Assembly: GCA_001970955.1 (NCBI GenBank)
Contig: MPUH01000389.1
Span: 1-58,531 of the forward strand
Length of the DNA: 58,531 bases
Reading direction: 5' to 3'
From: Stentor coeruleus
Taxonomy: Eukaryota > Ciliophora > Heterotrichea > Heterotrichida > Stentoridae
The notes under the pieces: generated by a model
The model's database searches: none
The model's input: only the letters and a program-made list of their open reading frames with translations
Told to the model about the DNA's origin: nothing
Shown: in pieces, positions 20,101 through 28,318 of the stretch
How positions within the stretch are numbered: position 1 is the first letter of the stretch
Layout of the letters: every line of letters begins with the position of its first letter
Made by a program: the position numbers and the translations under genes

Positions 20101-21279
20101 TTGGGTTACAGCTTTTTTCATAAATAAAGAAAAATTGAACGTAATTACTGATGGGTCAGTATTGATAATAGGCTGATTTATTGATGCATTTTTGTTTGGG
20201 TCAGTTTTTTCACATATGTCAAGAGAAATGTTTCCTTTTTCAAGCAACACCTGTAGTTTTACAGTAAAATAACTTATAAATGCTGTACCTACTAAGATAA
20301 AAGAAAAGTCATAAAAGGATTTTCTTTGTGTAGTAAAATTAAGCACCAAATACTTTAAAATCATTATCGGGACAATACAAAATTTAAGAACTTTATTGCA
20401 TTTTTTAATATCAGGTTCTATTCCTGTATACATAAGCCATAATATCACAAAGACCCCAGCGAAATTGACAAAAATAAAAGACCATAGTATCAAAGCAACT
20501 TTAATAGCAAAGTATATAAACAACACTAATTCTTTATTTGGAAGAGATTCCCTACTTTGCAAAAATCCTTCCTTAACAGAGTTCTCACCTTCAAAGTTTC
20601 TCGTTTTAGAAATATGCAAAAACACTATATAAATAAGTGAAACATTCAAAAACTCAAAAGAAAAAATGCTCAGTGGTCGATAAAATCCTGCATCATAAAA
20701 AACTCTCAAACAAGTCATCAAATGCACACTGCTAAGTATCAAAATGCTAAAAGATAGCTTTTTAAAATTGAATTCATATTCTAACAGGAACCTAAAAATA
20801 ATCCAATTTGCCAAGCAAAGGAAATACAACATATTCCATATTGTAAAATCAAAAAAACTTGTACAAAGCAACACTATGAATCCTAATCTCATAGTTTCTT
20901 TTAAGTAATCATGAGCGTTTTTAGCTTCAATAAAAGTTAAAATGCACATAAAAATTGCTGTAAGGTCAGGAATGATAGATTCAAAAGACTTGGAGAAGTT
21001 GGGATTCTTAGGAGTATTGAAGATTTTAAAGATTAAATCAATTGATTCATCTGAGTTTGTGAGAGAATTTGTTACTGTTAGGATGATTAGAGTTATTTTT
21101 GCGATTAAGAGTAAGAGGCCTAGTATTCCTGGGATCATTTTGATTTTTGGGATGATGACAAAATTTAAAGATAAAGTTATTGTCCGAACCAGCCATACTA
21201 GACTGTATATGCTTGTAGACCATGAAGGGTTTATGATAGAACTGATAAGATAGCCATAGACCAGCAAAGCCTTAAACAT
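14173..21279 (-). CDS. Piezo mechanosensitive cation channel
   Basis: A single 2368-residue frame encoding a giant multi-pass membrane protein with dozens of hydrophobic segments over its whole length. The C-terminal third is diagnostic: TFIDWTFSKTSLNLFQWLKLEDINARLFLT matches the Piezo anchor/beam-end block (LDWxxTxTSLxxxxWxxxEDIxAxxF); NPFIYKNEVLSTSLSLKI begins the extracellular cap; and ELLDILRSPESVKYL is the family C-terminus after the pore (LIFLFRSPExxIKW). Length is close to animal Piezos (about 2500). Piezos are trimeric, stretch-opened, non-selective cation channels of the plasma membrane. A low-complexity Glu/Ala/Asp/Lys linker (coded near 17590-17690) lies between blade repeats. No intron was required. 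Mechanosensation is the natural inference for a contractile heterotrich. Confidence 0.95.
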   Translation of the reverse strand: MFKALLVYGYLISSIINPSWSTSIYSLVWLVRTITLSLNFVIIPKIKMIPGILGLLLLIAKITLIILTVTNSLTNSDESIDLIFKIFNTPKNPNFSKSFESIIPDLTAIFMCILTFIEAKNAHDYLKETMRLGFIVLLCTSFFDFTIWNMLYFLCLANWIIFRFLLEYEFNFKKLSFSILILSSVHLMTCLRVFYDAGFYRPLSIFSFEFLNVSLIYIVFLHISKTRNFEGENSVKEGFLQSRESLPNKELVLFIYFAIKVALILWSFIFVNFAGVFVILWLMYTGIEPDIKKCNKVLKFCIVPIMILKYLVLNFTTQRKSFYDFSFILVGTAFISYFTVKLQVLLEKGNISLDICEKTDPNKNASINQPIINTDPSVITFNFSLFMKKAVTQKDPKEEIPNAIPLENNNQEDTSNTLYWYKADFPNTALDKLILIPFKCYYIISIFSVVLFGLISLDLFHAVFIIFIIFFLQSKNNIKKYWDNFNVYLFIAIALKYSIKLIFDVMNINEDNDIIKNSLGLGYSQTEAYYTLFPLMISTLFQSFINNHLKADTEVIFPSNPISAMLKKYKPLLHIFFTYSFCIVLSIVIKTNILNLLRIIFLLATLLIHYINTRRNLNNPTEKVKSCLMILRFYSQTLMFTRYTFLCVVSIFSLEWMNLPSIGFEVYKTQEEIYFYILADFLLSLSFKAMIRLISQKSETKKTEEFVKFIVVKIKAEHFESNNKSITSKIMNEFFSRSYEYKLITEPFCIYYSFCIFTLSAFWQMTIFMVIYLIIIGVMQIIYIYNHKELFKHFNMNARLLECDDYSSYDSEDKKKTYQEVRKWEYRALLWALLTITTVIALIVTYSVQLFNNILIASESDASYIESSYKYQIIITEIHNTIQSCYGYVIILIILVLERLNIQALIPNEVKNIIDGWEESKTEGNADKNSSQKKRDDGMAIVAAGFMSTWKKIQDKKKIDQEIPKSKPDDSNEIVLPALPELTSTKSELSKRRGSTFQQRNRGHTTTRFNQKDEVVKMIEILRPRIKLIQALGENYKEVNYNIESDIDFISSLDLLKSIFEVFMIMLLLILAFYKLKIISVLYMITVLIIIFFKKFDKTNIIAFILIIGVWSQYILIFLSFSIDHLGLDYIYPESQDLYNFFEFSGTEIYSVYFDLLCTLVGFIYFYYLAGRTNQLIELKKLKNQIDENINRNTNRQQEKAKFEVKTEDKTEDKPEAEAEAEAEADAKLEELNFREVLKNFMFKAKVLFYKFSRFSTLIFVMLFITQSTGIIAAIYCCICLLFVLKENQIMLLSSKSSVSNPQQEILIQSHNSFQAEHYKKSNLTPILSQPETMTTLTFHGIQESELKSFTLYLNLFLNILILELACQLFIQMPVGLVTKENDHWFLDFGLIKIWNDETMDSLTNFDRYSSLNFKIYSFAFLLLILRMINSEDFKSSHKNECIIIEESSKKIVKSMEENLNKRLKIETDEHNCIRLRFERKVELLLDKLIAWNEADEKVKRMKFNIKNFKGDLVKEPWENEEEDEDVENKYNLNRNSILSYVNPFLFKKFMKSVSTLSSQQPDFEEKQSDCLKRKINRHNFYTGKKNSNQDFMQFGKRYYLNENWIPYSYSKYPQIFLFAILSNLDVFVYFLLFVNHFMYASLVSLVLPVSALSYGMIQYPRPKTMYFRFILYYESVIIMLKYIFQLDILKEIFAEALNQYKDPFKIGLNLAKNTYSETLFYYTLWDNAVIFSVLILEYYLLRVGLLNETEIDPICNKTANHKKTLSRENLNINSKPGKDLYPYCLMMQLIITLYLFLFYSRMEGNYQDIDQAIRRNKFQGEMVFSVVIMVVIIIIERIAHNRHISDLRAEVRNTFEADNNDNNQKQNNSVHYVVKKFLHFALLIIFNILVFWFFPINSIYKYKNTFSCSDLHDNNTCNNFEINYFLQGFYVICTIYFAITAQQIRLGLPTFTNSTFPSMKKPSRTEYYFFKFYRAVPFLFELRTFIDWTFSKTSLNLFQWLKLEDINARLFLTDYEQQSLKNAEDQKEISIFEKIQYGVCSLFGLLLIILLPLFIYSTSNPFIYKNEVLSTSLSLKIYAGSNQLMLFSTSTAYNPPEYNQTEWDLFGNSSFISGSEKELTQLLEVPSEPDSIWDVTSLKRNKFCKDLSTVTDLSSVGLTIDHTFIRPYPKSSQSSSLKSDYNFDSKEYLDGFIEVLCKQSTNFVVLTDKLEQIIRIPSAGTVVPETVHDISFTSNLVVKLENSSEVYWTVGRTNENNKLKPLKFFVISDEYSPATFSFSIFGFYFSVVYLLGRLIRYITVGSGMNVIMTDMKDPRHLIILCSQIIYNRSKMNLRMEKILYFELLDILRSPESVKYLTGRNSVKLKAD
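17594..17680 (-). repeat. Hexanucleotide-like low-complexity run inside Piezo
   Basis: Imperfect GCTTCA/GCTTCG and TTATCTTCAGTT repeats on the plus strand encode an alternating Glu-Ala and Glu-Asp-Lys linker. It is in frame and likely variable in length between alleles. Confidence 0.7.
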
Positions 21280-21773
21280 ATTTTATTCTAAACGAAATTT
21301 TCGGACATAAATATGCGGATTAGGTATTGAGAAAAATAGTTTAAATAAAATACATTTGCTTTGAAAATCAGAGAGAAGATATGGCATTTATATATGAAAA
21401 ATATCATGGTGCGATTTTTAATTATCGTAGTGTATCATATTTTCACCTATTTTTTATTATTGTAGTGCATCATATTTTCACCTTTAAATAAGCTAATTTA
21501 TTTATTATTATTACGTTGTCTACATATTTGTATTTAATTTTGGTCTGCACTTTTTTATCTGATTTTCATAGCTGTAAAAGAGATTGTATATTAAAATTGG
21601 TATCAATTTGTATTAAAAAGTACTTAGGCTGTTATAATAACTGATTGATATTTAAAATCTTATTAGTTCTTTGAATGAAAAAACCTTCTTGTTATTCCCT
21701 CTTCATTAGAATAAAAATATTATCTATATAATTTACAAGGTTTACTAGTTTACAATTTAAAAACTAAATCTCC
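21280..21773. other. Intergenic with a 35-bp-spaced direct repeat
   Basis: 5' flank of Piezo. GTAGTGTATCATATTTTCAC at 21427 recurs with one change at 21462, giving two copies of a roughly 35-bp unit. Otherwise AT-rich, with no gene. Confidence 0.6.
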
Positions 21774-22770
21774 ATGCGTGCAAAAGTTCAAAAATACTAT
21801 GATATTCTTGGATTAAACGAAAACAAAAATTTATTAGTATTTTAGATTTGTAAAGAATAATACCAAGATATGAAAAATACTAGAGAAATTATCAATATTA
21901 AAGCTAAAATATTTAATTCCTAATAACTAGATGATGTTCTTTCGGAAATTTATCCTAAGACATTTTATTCCAGAAGCATAACAAATGATAATCTAAGAGC
22001 TATAAAAGATTAATTCATGATGAATAATTAGTTTAGATTTCATTAAAGATGATTCAATATTATCTATAGTTCCTGATCATGAAAATATCAATTTTTTATG
22101 TATAAAGTTCATCAAAAGAAAAATCTTTTTATGAGCGGGCATATGGATCCTCTAATATAAAATTTACTCCAAAAAAATATAATCTGGTCTAGTGTAAAGA
22201 TCAAGTTGATATTGTTTAAAGTTTAATTCTGGCAGATCAAATAGCATGATTCTTTTAATTTCACTTAAATTAATTATTTACATCAGCATAAGGACCTATA
22301 ATATCTTTGTCTTAATAGGCCACAACAACAATTTAAATTTTGGGATTTAAACAACAAAATCTATTAAACTACTTAAAAAAATCAGATTTAGTAGGCGATT
22401 TTATAGTAAAAATCAATGCTCAATGCACTGAGGTCTTTGCTATCCATTCTTATATAAGCAAATTAAATAGAAAATAAATCAAGCTTTAAATGTGAAAAAT
22501 GATCAAAGAACCTTTGTGAAATGATATATTAACACTACAAAATCATAAATATTGATATAAATTAAAACAAACATATTATGTACTTATCAGCAGATACACT
22601 ATATTTAAAAAAATAACACTTTTTGTAGAAGTATTTGAGTAATCCAAAGCTTTGAAAATTAATGTAAAAAAACAAACTGTTTTTTATCTCCTGATGGTAA
22701 ATACATAGCGAAGTGAGATTTTAATTCATTGGAAATCATTGATTTAAAAAATGGGTTTTAGTTGTGATCA
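21774..22770 (+). pseudogene. Decayed WD40-repeat gene
   Basis: From an ATG at 21774 the plus strand reads MRAKVQKYYDILGLNENKN and then meets TAG and TAA codons, later TGA codons and frameshifts. WD40 blade patterns are still legible: MSGHMDPLI (GH..D, near 22131), an SCKDQVDI-like patch near 22175, FKFWDLNNKI (the WD end, near 22337), and, clearest, FLSPDGKYIAK followed by SLEIIDLKNGF (22682-22757), a complete blade core. The N-terminal part has many stops at positions where Gln would fit. It cannot be translated under the code used by its neighbours, so I call it a relic. Boundaries are approximate; 22771-23068 holds only AT-rich sequence and the C-rich promoter side of AP-2 sigma. Confidence 0.6.
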
Positions 22771-23068
22771 TTACAATACAAAACCAATATATTCAATTTG
22801 TATATTATTTATTATATATGAAATCTTCAGTATGATAATCATTGATCTAACCAAAAGATTACAAGTAAAACTTCAAAACCTAATCACAAGTTTTACATGC
22901 TTTCAATCTTTGCTCTTTTTCTCAATAAATAATCACGCACATCTATAAAATTATACTTCTTATTAAATATCATTAACTATACACTTATAACCCCAAAAAA
23001 ACAACAAAATCATCACAATTCTCTTTCTTACTAAAATTTTTTACAACCTTATTTGATCATATAATAAA

Positions 23069-23527
23069 ATGGTATCTCTTACTTAGATAAGATTTCTTGT
23101 AATCCACAACAAGCAAGGTAAAATCCGCTTATCTCGCTGGTATACAACAATTCCTTATGAAGAAAAGTGTCAATTAGAAAGAGATGTTCATAGACTAGAA
23201 ATAAATCGTGACCCGAAGTATACAAATTTTTTAGAGTTCAAAAATTTTAAAGTTGTCTATAGAAGATATGCTGGACTATTTTTCTCTGTAGGTGTAGACT
23301 ATGATGGGAATGTTCTTAGTGTACTTGAGATAATACATTTATTTGTTGAAGTCATGGACCAATATTTTGGCAGTGTATGCGAACTTGATTTAGTCTTCAA
23401 CTTCCATAAAGTATATGGAATATTAGATGAAATCCTTATTGGAGGGGAGATCACAGAGACTTCAAAACCTTTGATATTACAGAGTTTGAGAGCTGGAGAA
23501 AAGTAAGAAATATTTAGGCGAAATTAA
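23069..23527 (+). CDS. AP2S1: AP-2 complex sigma subunit (two 15-nt introns)
   Basis: Sigma-2 adaptin, the small subunit of the AP-2 clathrin adaptor that gathers cargo at the plasma membrane during endocytosis. The start codon ATG (23069..23071) is followed at once by intron 23072..23086; exon 2 then reads IRFLVIHNKQGKIRLSRWY, FLEFKNFKVVYRRYAGLFF and CELDLVFNFHKVYGILDEI, nearly collinear with human AP2S1. The sequence favours AP-2 over AP-1 sigma (MIRF start, NFKVVYRRYAGL). A second intron (23503..23517) overlaps the first stop: unspliced the end is GEK, spliced it is GEKRN and the length becomes 142 aa, the same as human. It is convergent with the PhoD gene, 32 bp away. Because of the introns a plain ORF search misses the proper start. 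Confidence 0.94.
23072..23086 (+). other. 15-nt intron directly after the AP-2 sigma start codon
   Basis: GTATCTCTTACTTAG. Without removal the frame stops after five codons; with removal ATG joins ATAAGATTT to give the conserved MIRF start. A at position 10. Confidence 0.93.
23503..23517 (+). other. Probable 15-nt intron at the AP-2 sigma stop codon
   Basis: GTAAGAAATATTTAG, identical to the PP2C intron at 41451. It contains the unspliced TAA stop; splicing gives two extra residues and a new TAA. Confidence 0.6.
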
Positions 23528-23559
23528 TTTAGATAAAAATAGATATAGAAATTTTTGGC

Positions 23560-24714
23560 TTAAAAACTATTAGAATATTTTCTTAAAAAGATCATTGTAG
23601 CCAAAAATATCAATAAGAAAGGTAAAATGAAGACAGCAAAGGCACTTAACGCATGTTTGTATTTTAGGACTTTAAAATCTGCTTGACAAAATTCAATATC
23701 TGGATTAGGTCCATAAAGTTCGTTTATAAGTATTGTATGTTCAATTTGTGGTATATTATAAGAATCTCTTATAGATACATGAATAATTTGTGCTTCCCAA
23801 TCAATTTCTATAGTGCCAAAGTTTTTATGTAAGTATTTTTTCCCAACATTAAACGTAAAAGATTGCCAGATGTTTAGGAAATACCAGCTTATCATGTTGT
23901 AAGTTGAAAAAACTGAATGTGTTAAACCACTAGAAGTCATTTCATAAACAACATGTTTTGAACAAGGTATTCTTAATAATTCCCCATAATGTACATCTCC
24001 ACTTAAAAGAAGCACTCCTGGGTACTTGTCTAACAGTTTCCAAAGCCTTAAACGCGATTTTTCATGCCATTTCTCAGCTGGTCCGCTTCTATCAAATGTA
24101 TTAACCTGTAAACCATTACCTATAATTTTCACCCTTTCCCCTGATTGAAGTTCTTTTTCTAACCAAGCCCATTGTTCTTCACCTATAGAATCTCCTTCAT
24201 TATCCCATTTGTTATCTCTAAACCATCTAACATCAAGTAAAATCAATTTTAGATCTTCAAATACAAAACTATGATAAATACCTTCATGATCTCTTATTGA
24301 CCCATCATCTAAAAACTCTAATACTAGTTTCTTACCTAATTCTTTGTAAATAAAACTTTTATCACCATCATTTATCCCATAATCATGATCATCATAAATC
24401 CCTGTAATCATTGTTGTATTCATAAGATTTTGATATTCATTTGAGTTTTTGAAATTATTGTATTTTAATCTCCAGCTTTTTTCATCTGTTGGAATAAATA
24501 TTTTAGGTAGTGAGTATCTATCAGCATAGATAATGTCTCCAAGCCAAATGTAAATTTCAGGTTTCCAATTGGCTATTGAATAAAATATTTCAGGGTTTGT
24601 GTTTCCGAATTGGTTAGCGCATGACCCGAAAGCTATGCGTGAGATCTTTCTATGCTCAGATACTTTGCGCCCTGATGAAATTCCTATAGCTAAAAGTAGA
24701 CATAAAAACAACAT
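23560..24714 (-). CDS. PhoD-like metallophosphatase, secreted or membrane-anchored
   Basis: A 384-residue protein of the PhoD alkaline-phosphatase-like superfamily. Residues 1-14 are a signal peptide. The metal-binding blocks appear in order: AFGSCANQF, YIWLGDIIYAD, MITGIYDDHDYGIND, KLILLDVRWFRD, and LLSGDVHYGELLRI, supplying the Asp and His ligands expected of the fold. Near the end a hydrophobic segment (ALSAFAVFILPFLLIFLATMIF) is followed by a short basic tail, so it is probably a type I membrane protein facing the lumen or outside. The typical substrate class is phosphate mono- or diesters; the exact substrate is unknown. The gene is convergent with AP-2 sigma. The start ATG is directly followed by the signal peptide, which supports it. 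Confidence 0.9.
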   Translation of the reverse strand: MLFLCLLLAIGISSGRKVSEHRKISRIAFGSCANQFGNTNPEIFYSIANWKPEIYIWLGDIIYADRYSLPKIFIPTDEKSWRLKYNNFKNSNEYQNLMNTTMITGIYDDHDYGINDGDKSFIYKELGKKLVLEFLDDGSIRDHEGIYHSFVFEDLKLILLDVRWFRDNKWDNEGDSIGEEQWAWLEKELQSGERVKIIGNGLQVNTFDRSGPAEKWHEKSRLRLWKLLDKYPGVLLLSGDVHYGELLRIPCSKHVVYEMTSSGLTHSVFSTYNMISWYFLNIWQSFTFNVGKKYLHKNFGTIEIDWEAQIIHVSIRDSYNIPQIEHTILINELYGPNPDIEFCQADFKVLKYKHALSAFAVFILPFLLIFLATMIFLRKYSNSF

Positions 24715-24899
24715 TTTTGTATTAATTTAAACTTTTGATTAGAGTTTTTATGAAGGTGTGTGTTATAGTTTATTTTAATAGTTGTATTGGAGGAGCTAAT
24801 TTGTGGAATAAAGGAAGATGTAAAACTGATATTTTTATGAAATAATGTGAATCGTGATCATCTATAAAACTATTTAATCATGTTATTTATATATGATGT

Positions 24900-26831
24900 C
24901 TATGTATCATTTTTCACTTCAAAAGCTAAAGAAATTCTATCTAAACATTCATCAAATGGAGTCATAAACAAATTTACAATATCTTTTCCCAGTATTGATA
25001 TTTTTACAATTTCAACAAACCTGGGAAAATCAATAAACCTAAGTTTCTCACGAACTCTATCAAAAATAGAATCTATGAACATATTAACCATAATACTACA
25101 TTCATTATAAGCTGGAGATGATTCAGGTAAAGATTCATACATACGATTGATTTCATCAACTTTAAGCCTTCCATCACATCTGAAATCATAAAGATCAAAA
25201 CTTAATCGATTAATTACAAGTTGTGAAGGATTTGCTACTAATGGATACATTTTTGATAAGAAAACTGCTTTAGATAAATCTTTGCTTTGTGAAAGATATT
25301 CATAAAATCTTGTGGATAAATATTCGTTATTATAACCTAATAGTTTAGGCTGTATATAAATTACAAAATTTTCAATCATGGATTGCTTTGTGATAATTCG
25401 GATTTTGAATTTTTCTTTTGATTGGAGAAATTTGAACTTTTTCAGTAGGTCATCAAGTTGAGATTTTTTATATAATCTCATAGAGGAATCTAAATGGCAT
25501 AAGTAGTCATATTTATCTGATTTCCTAATAATATCATTGAACTCTGGACTTAAATTCATTTCAACCACAATATTTTCACTGTTTTTCGAAGAATGAATAG
25601 GACTTCGCTCGATAAATCCTTTTTCCAGCATAAAGTTATATCCTGCAACATATAGAAATATATCTAAAAGTATTTGTGGCCTTCCATGAAACTTAACCAT
25701 AAAAAACTCTTTCAAATTTATCGCTGGGTCTATTGGTACTAATGATTCCTTTATTTTTGTAATAGGTTTAGCACCTTGCTCTCCAATTTCTTTCATTAAA
25801 CTAAACGTGCTTTTTCTTCTCAGCATTTTCCCTTTTAAATTTTTAAGTCTGCCTTGTTTTTTCAGTTCAAAAGTTTGCATCAATATGACTAAATCAGAAT
25901 CATAAATATTCTCTTTTCTAAGCCTCATTGCCGTAAATGTATCTTTATACGATATTTTTTCATCTTTATCAAAATCGAAGAGTTTAAAGCAAAGCCTTAA
26001 ATGCTTTTCTTCACCTTGTGTTATAAATTTATTCATTTCAGTGACGAATTCATGAAAATTCCAAGACTTAAAGTCGAAAGAATTTATAAGAACATCACAT
26101 ATATGTTTTGGATATCTTTGAGCTAAATAATTAGAAAAATTATCAGAAGTCATTCGTGAGTGATTTTCAGTTATGAGATTGAAAAGATTTTTAAGTTTAG
26201 GGTCTGCACTTTTAAGTGTAACCCTTCTTCTTAAAAGATTCATTCTACTGTTTTTATTTGTAGAGTAGCTGCGGATAGATGAAGTTTCGCTTAACTCACT
26301 GTATGCTTTGCTTCCATATGTAAAGATTGGTCTTTTGTAAATTACAGCTTTCCTTGATGATTTAGATATAGGGAAAGAAATTTCTTGTGAGATTACTGAG
26401 CTTTCATTATCTACTGAAATAGAATTCTCAGATTTAACCTTAAGGGTATCTTTCAGTGATATAGGAGCTGTCATGTTTAATTTTGACTTACTAGCTCCTT
26501 TTCTTTTACGTGAAGGTATTAAAATTTGATTTTCAATTCCTTCACACACAAAATAATTATATATTTTCGGATGTCTGCATAGAGTTTGCAAAAAATATAT
26601 TAAAAAAGATGATCTGTGACTATAAATTATTACCTTTTCTTCAGAGAACTTAGATTTTGGAGTTTCTTCAATCGGAACAGTATCAATGATTGAATTCTCA
26701 GAAAACTCAGTAATTTCATCTATTTTTTCAAGTTTCAGTTCTTTTTTCCAATAATGACCTTCAGAACGATCGTTTAGGGATAATAAGTCGTTAAAAAAAA
26801 AACTTGAAGGCTCAATCAGCTTTGGCTTCAT
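24900..26831 (-). CDS. EF-hand domain protein, otherwise unknown
   Basis: About 643 residues from the first ATG (26831; three more codons are open upstream without an ATG). One clear EF-hand loop is LFDFDKDEKISYKDTFTAM (about residue 285), with acidic residues at the calcium-ligand positions, and a second diverged one is LYDFRCDGRLKVDEINRM near residue 575. The first 180 residues are Ser/Lys-rich with basic patches (PSRKRKGASKSK). No membrane segment or kinase domain. The spacing of two distant EF hands with helical sequence around them recalls calcineurin-B-like or EFCAB-type proteins, but I cannot assign a family. Calcium sensing is a reasonable inference; partners are unknown. Confidence 0.75.
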   Translation of the reverse strand: MKPKLIEPSSFFFNDLLSLNDRSEGHYWKKELKLEKIDEITEFSENSIIDTVPIEETPKSKFSEEKVIIYSHRSSFLIYFLQTLCRHPKIYNYFVCEGIENQILIPSRKRKGASKSKLNMTAPISLKDTLKVKSENSISVDNESSVISQEISFPISKSSRKAVIYKRPIFTYGSKAYSELSETSSIRSYSTNKNSRMNLLRRRVTLKSADPKLKNLFNLITENHSRMTSDNFSNYLAQRYPKHICDVLINSFDFKSWNFHEFVTEMNKFITQGEEKHLRLCFKLFDFDKDEKISYKDTFTAMRLRKENIYDSDLVILMQTFELKKQGRLKNLKGKMLRRKSTFSLMKEIGEQGAKPITKIKESLVPIDPAINLKEFFMVKFHGRPQILLDIFLYVAGYNFMLEKGFIERSPIHSSKNSENIVVEMNLSPEFNDIIRKSDKYDYLCHLDSSMRLYKKSQLDDLLKKFKFLQSKEKFKIRIITKQSMIENFVIYIQPKLLGYNNEYLSTRFYEYLSQSKDLSKAVFLSKMYPLVANPSQLVINRLSFDLYDFRCDGRLKVDEINRMYESLPESSPAYNECSIMVNMFIDSIFDRVREKLRFIDFPRFVEIVKISILGKDIVNLFMTPFDECLDRISLAFEVKNDT

Positions 26832-27059
26832 AATATACAATATATTGAAATATTTATTATATTAATTATTGATTAGTTTCGTGTAATAATCTGTATTTTC
26901 TTTGCAAGTTAATTAAATATAATGCCTTTTCAAGTATTTGATTTATTATATTTTTCATAGTTGCTATGATAATTAAATCATAAAAAAATCATGGAAAATC
27001 TAATTAATAAAACCAAAAAGCCTAGTCAAAAAATCCTAAAAATCTATCTAATCTACCTA

Positions 27060-28058
27060 TTAAGTGGAACCACTAAAGTAAATGCTTGCTGAATCTGGAA
27101 ATTCATCAAAAATGCCATCGAGTTTAGCCTCTAAAACTGCTTCATAAGTTTGCGGCCTATTAAACCCTGAAAACGGTACATCATCTCTAATAACCCACAT
27201 ATGCACAGCTAATCCATATCCATGTGCTTGGTGAACAAAATCAGTTATCTCCCCATTAGGAGTAAAAATAGCTCCATTATTAGGTCCAACTCCATCAACA
27301 TAATCAGCATAATAAGACATATTAAACACAGGATAAGCACTATTAATCAAATAAACCAAAGGTAAATCAGTCTTTTTACTCATATACTGTAAACTTTCAA
27401 GTTCAAAGCATTGCAGAATAATAGGACAAATCTCACTAGCCCCTTTAATATTATCAATTCCCCTTTCTTTCAATATCTTAAGCAACATATCTTCAACATC
27501 AAATCCAAGTGAATTGAAATAATTTGGGTATTTTAATTCAATATATGCACCAAGTAAAGTTTGATTTTTTGTAATCCTCTCTTTGTTTTGATTAATAACC
27601 CAATCTAAAGCTTCGTTTATTGTAATTTTCTGAAAGTAGAAATTCAGAGTTTCTGGGCGAAATGATAGTCGTTGTTTTGCCCTTAATTCTTTGATTTCTG
27701 ATAAAGTAAAATCTTCAGAAAACCAGCCTGTTTCTGTAACTGGACCTGCGTATGTTGAAATTGTTTTTGTTGTATGAAGATGACAGAATTGTGGAAGACT
27801 TTCAACGTTTGTAGTCTCATTTAACAGGTTTTCGTGATTGATTATAAGGCTAAAGTCTTTTGTTGGCACTAAATCTGGCTCGATGAAATCTGCCCCCATG
27901 TAACTTGCGATGTCGTAAGCTTGGAGAGTATGCTCTGGGATGTAACCTGATGCTCCACGATGAGCTATTATTAGAGGACGTTGGGTGTTGTAAAAGTATT
28001 TTGCTGAGGTTTTACGACTTGATACAATACTCAAGGAGAACAATAGGGTAATAAGCAT
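27060..28058 (-). CDS. Secreted glycerophosphodiester phosphodiesterase
   Basis: A 332-residue GDPD-family enzyme, which splits glycerophosphodiesters such as glycerophosphocholine into glycerol-3-phosphate and an alcohol. A signal peptide (MLITLLFSLSIVSS) comes first, then the TIM-barrel active-site motifs: LIIAHRGASGYIPEHTLQAY (catalytic H33, R34, metal ligand E42), ADFIEPDL (E60, D62) and LIINHENLL (second catalytic His, H75). The end of the barrel reads HMWVIRDD and AKLDGIFDEFPD, as in plant and bacterial periplasmic members. It is probably exported or vacuolar. Its first codons are duplicated past the gap at 28217, so the promoter region is misassembled, but the coding frame itself is intact. 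Confidence 0.94.
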   Translation of the reverse strand: MLITLLFSLSIVSSRKTSAKYFYNTQRPLIIAHRGASGYIPEHTLQAYDIASYMGADFIEPDLVPTKDFSLIINHENLLNETTNVESLPQFCHLHTTKTISTYAGPVTETGWFSEDFTLSEIKELRAKQRLSFRPETLNFYFQKITINEALDWVINQNKERITKNQTLLGAYIELKYPNYFNSLGFDVEDMLLKILKERGIDNIKGASEICPIILQCFELESLQYMSKKTDLPLVYLINSAYPVFNMSYYADYVDGVGPNNGAIFTPNGEITDFVHQAHGYGLAVHMWVIRDDVPFSGFNRPQTYEAVLEAKLDGIFDEFPDSASIYFSGST

Positions 28059-28318
28059 TTATTTATCAGAAATAATTTGCAGATTGTGATTTGTAAAGAT
28101 TGGTAGTTGGAAATAAGTTTGAAGATTTTTCGTTCTTTTAGTCTGNGCAGATTGTGATTTGTAAAGATTGGTAGTTGGAAATAAGTTTGAAGATTTTTCG
28201 TTCTTTTAGTATACTTNAGGGTAATAAGCATTTATTTATCAGAAATAATTTGCAGATTGTGATTTGTAAAGATTGGTAGTTGGAAATAAGTTTGAAGATT
28301 TTTCGTTCTTTTAGTCTG
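28045..28318. repeat. Assembly joint: three overlapping copies with two Ns
   Basis: Segments 28045..28145, 28147..28210 and 28218..28318 repeat the same sequence and are split by single Ns at 28146 and 28217. The outer copies are about 101 bp and include the start of the GDPD gene; the middle one is partial. This is unmerged contig overlap, so the real locus is shorter. Confidence 0.85.

Noticed and set aside
14173..21279. Possibility that the organism is Blepharisma (UGA = Trp)
   Set aside because: Long frames such as Piezo contain many TGG and no in-frame TGA, and the gene at 52844 ends in TGA.
22751..22948. 65-aa plus-strand frame beginning MGFSCDHYN
   Set aside because: Starts at the end of a decayed WD40 blade and shows no domain; a chance opening after the relic.
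28031..28231. Open frame running across the Ns at 28146 and 28217
   Set aside because: It is created by the duplicated contig ends and translates the same segment twice.
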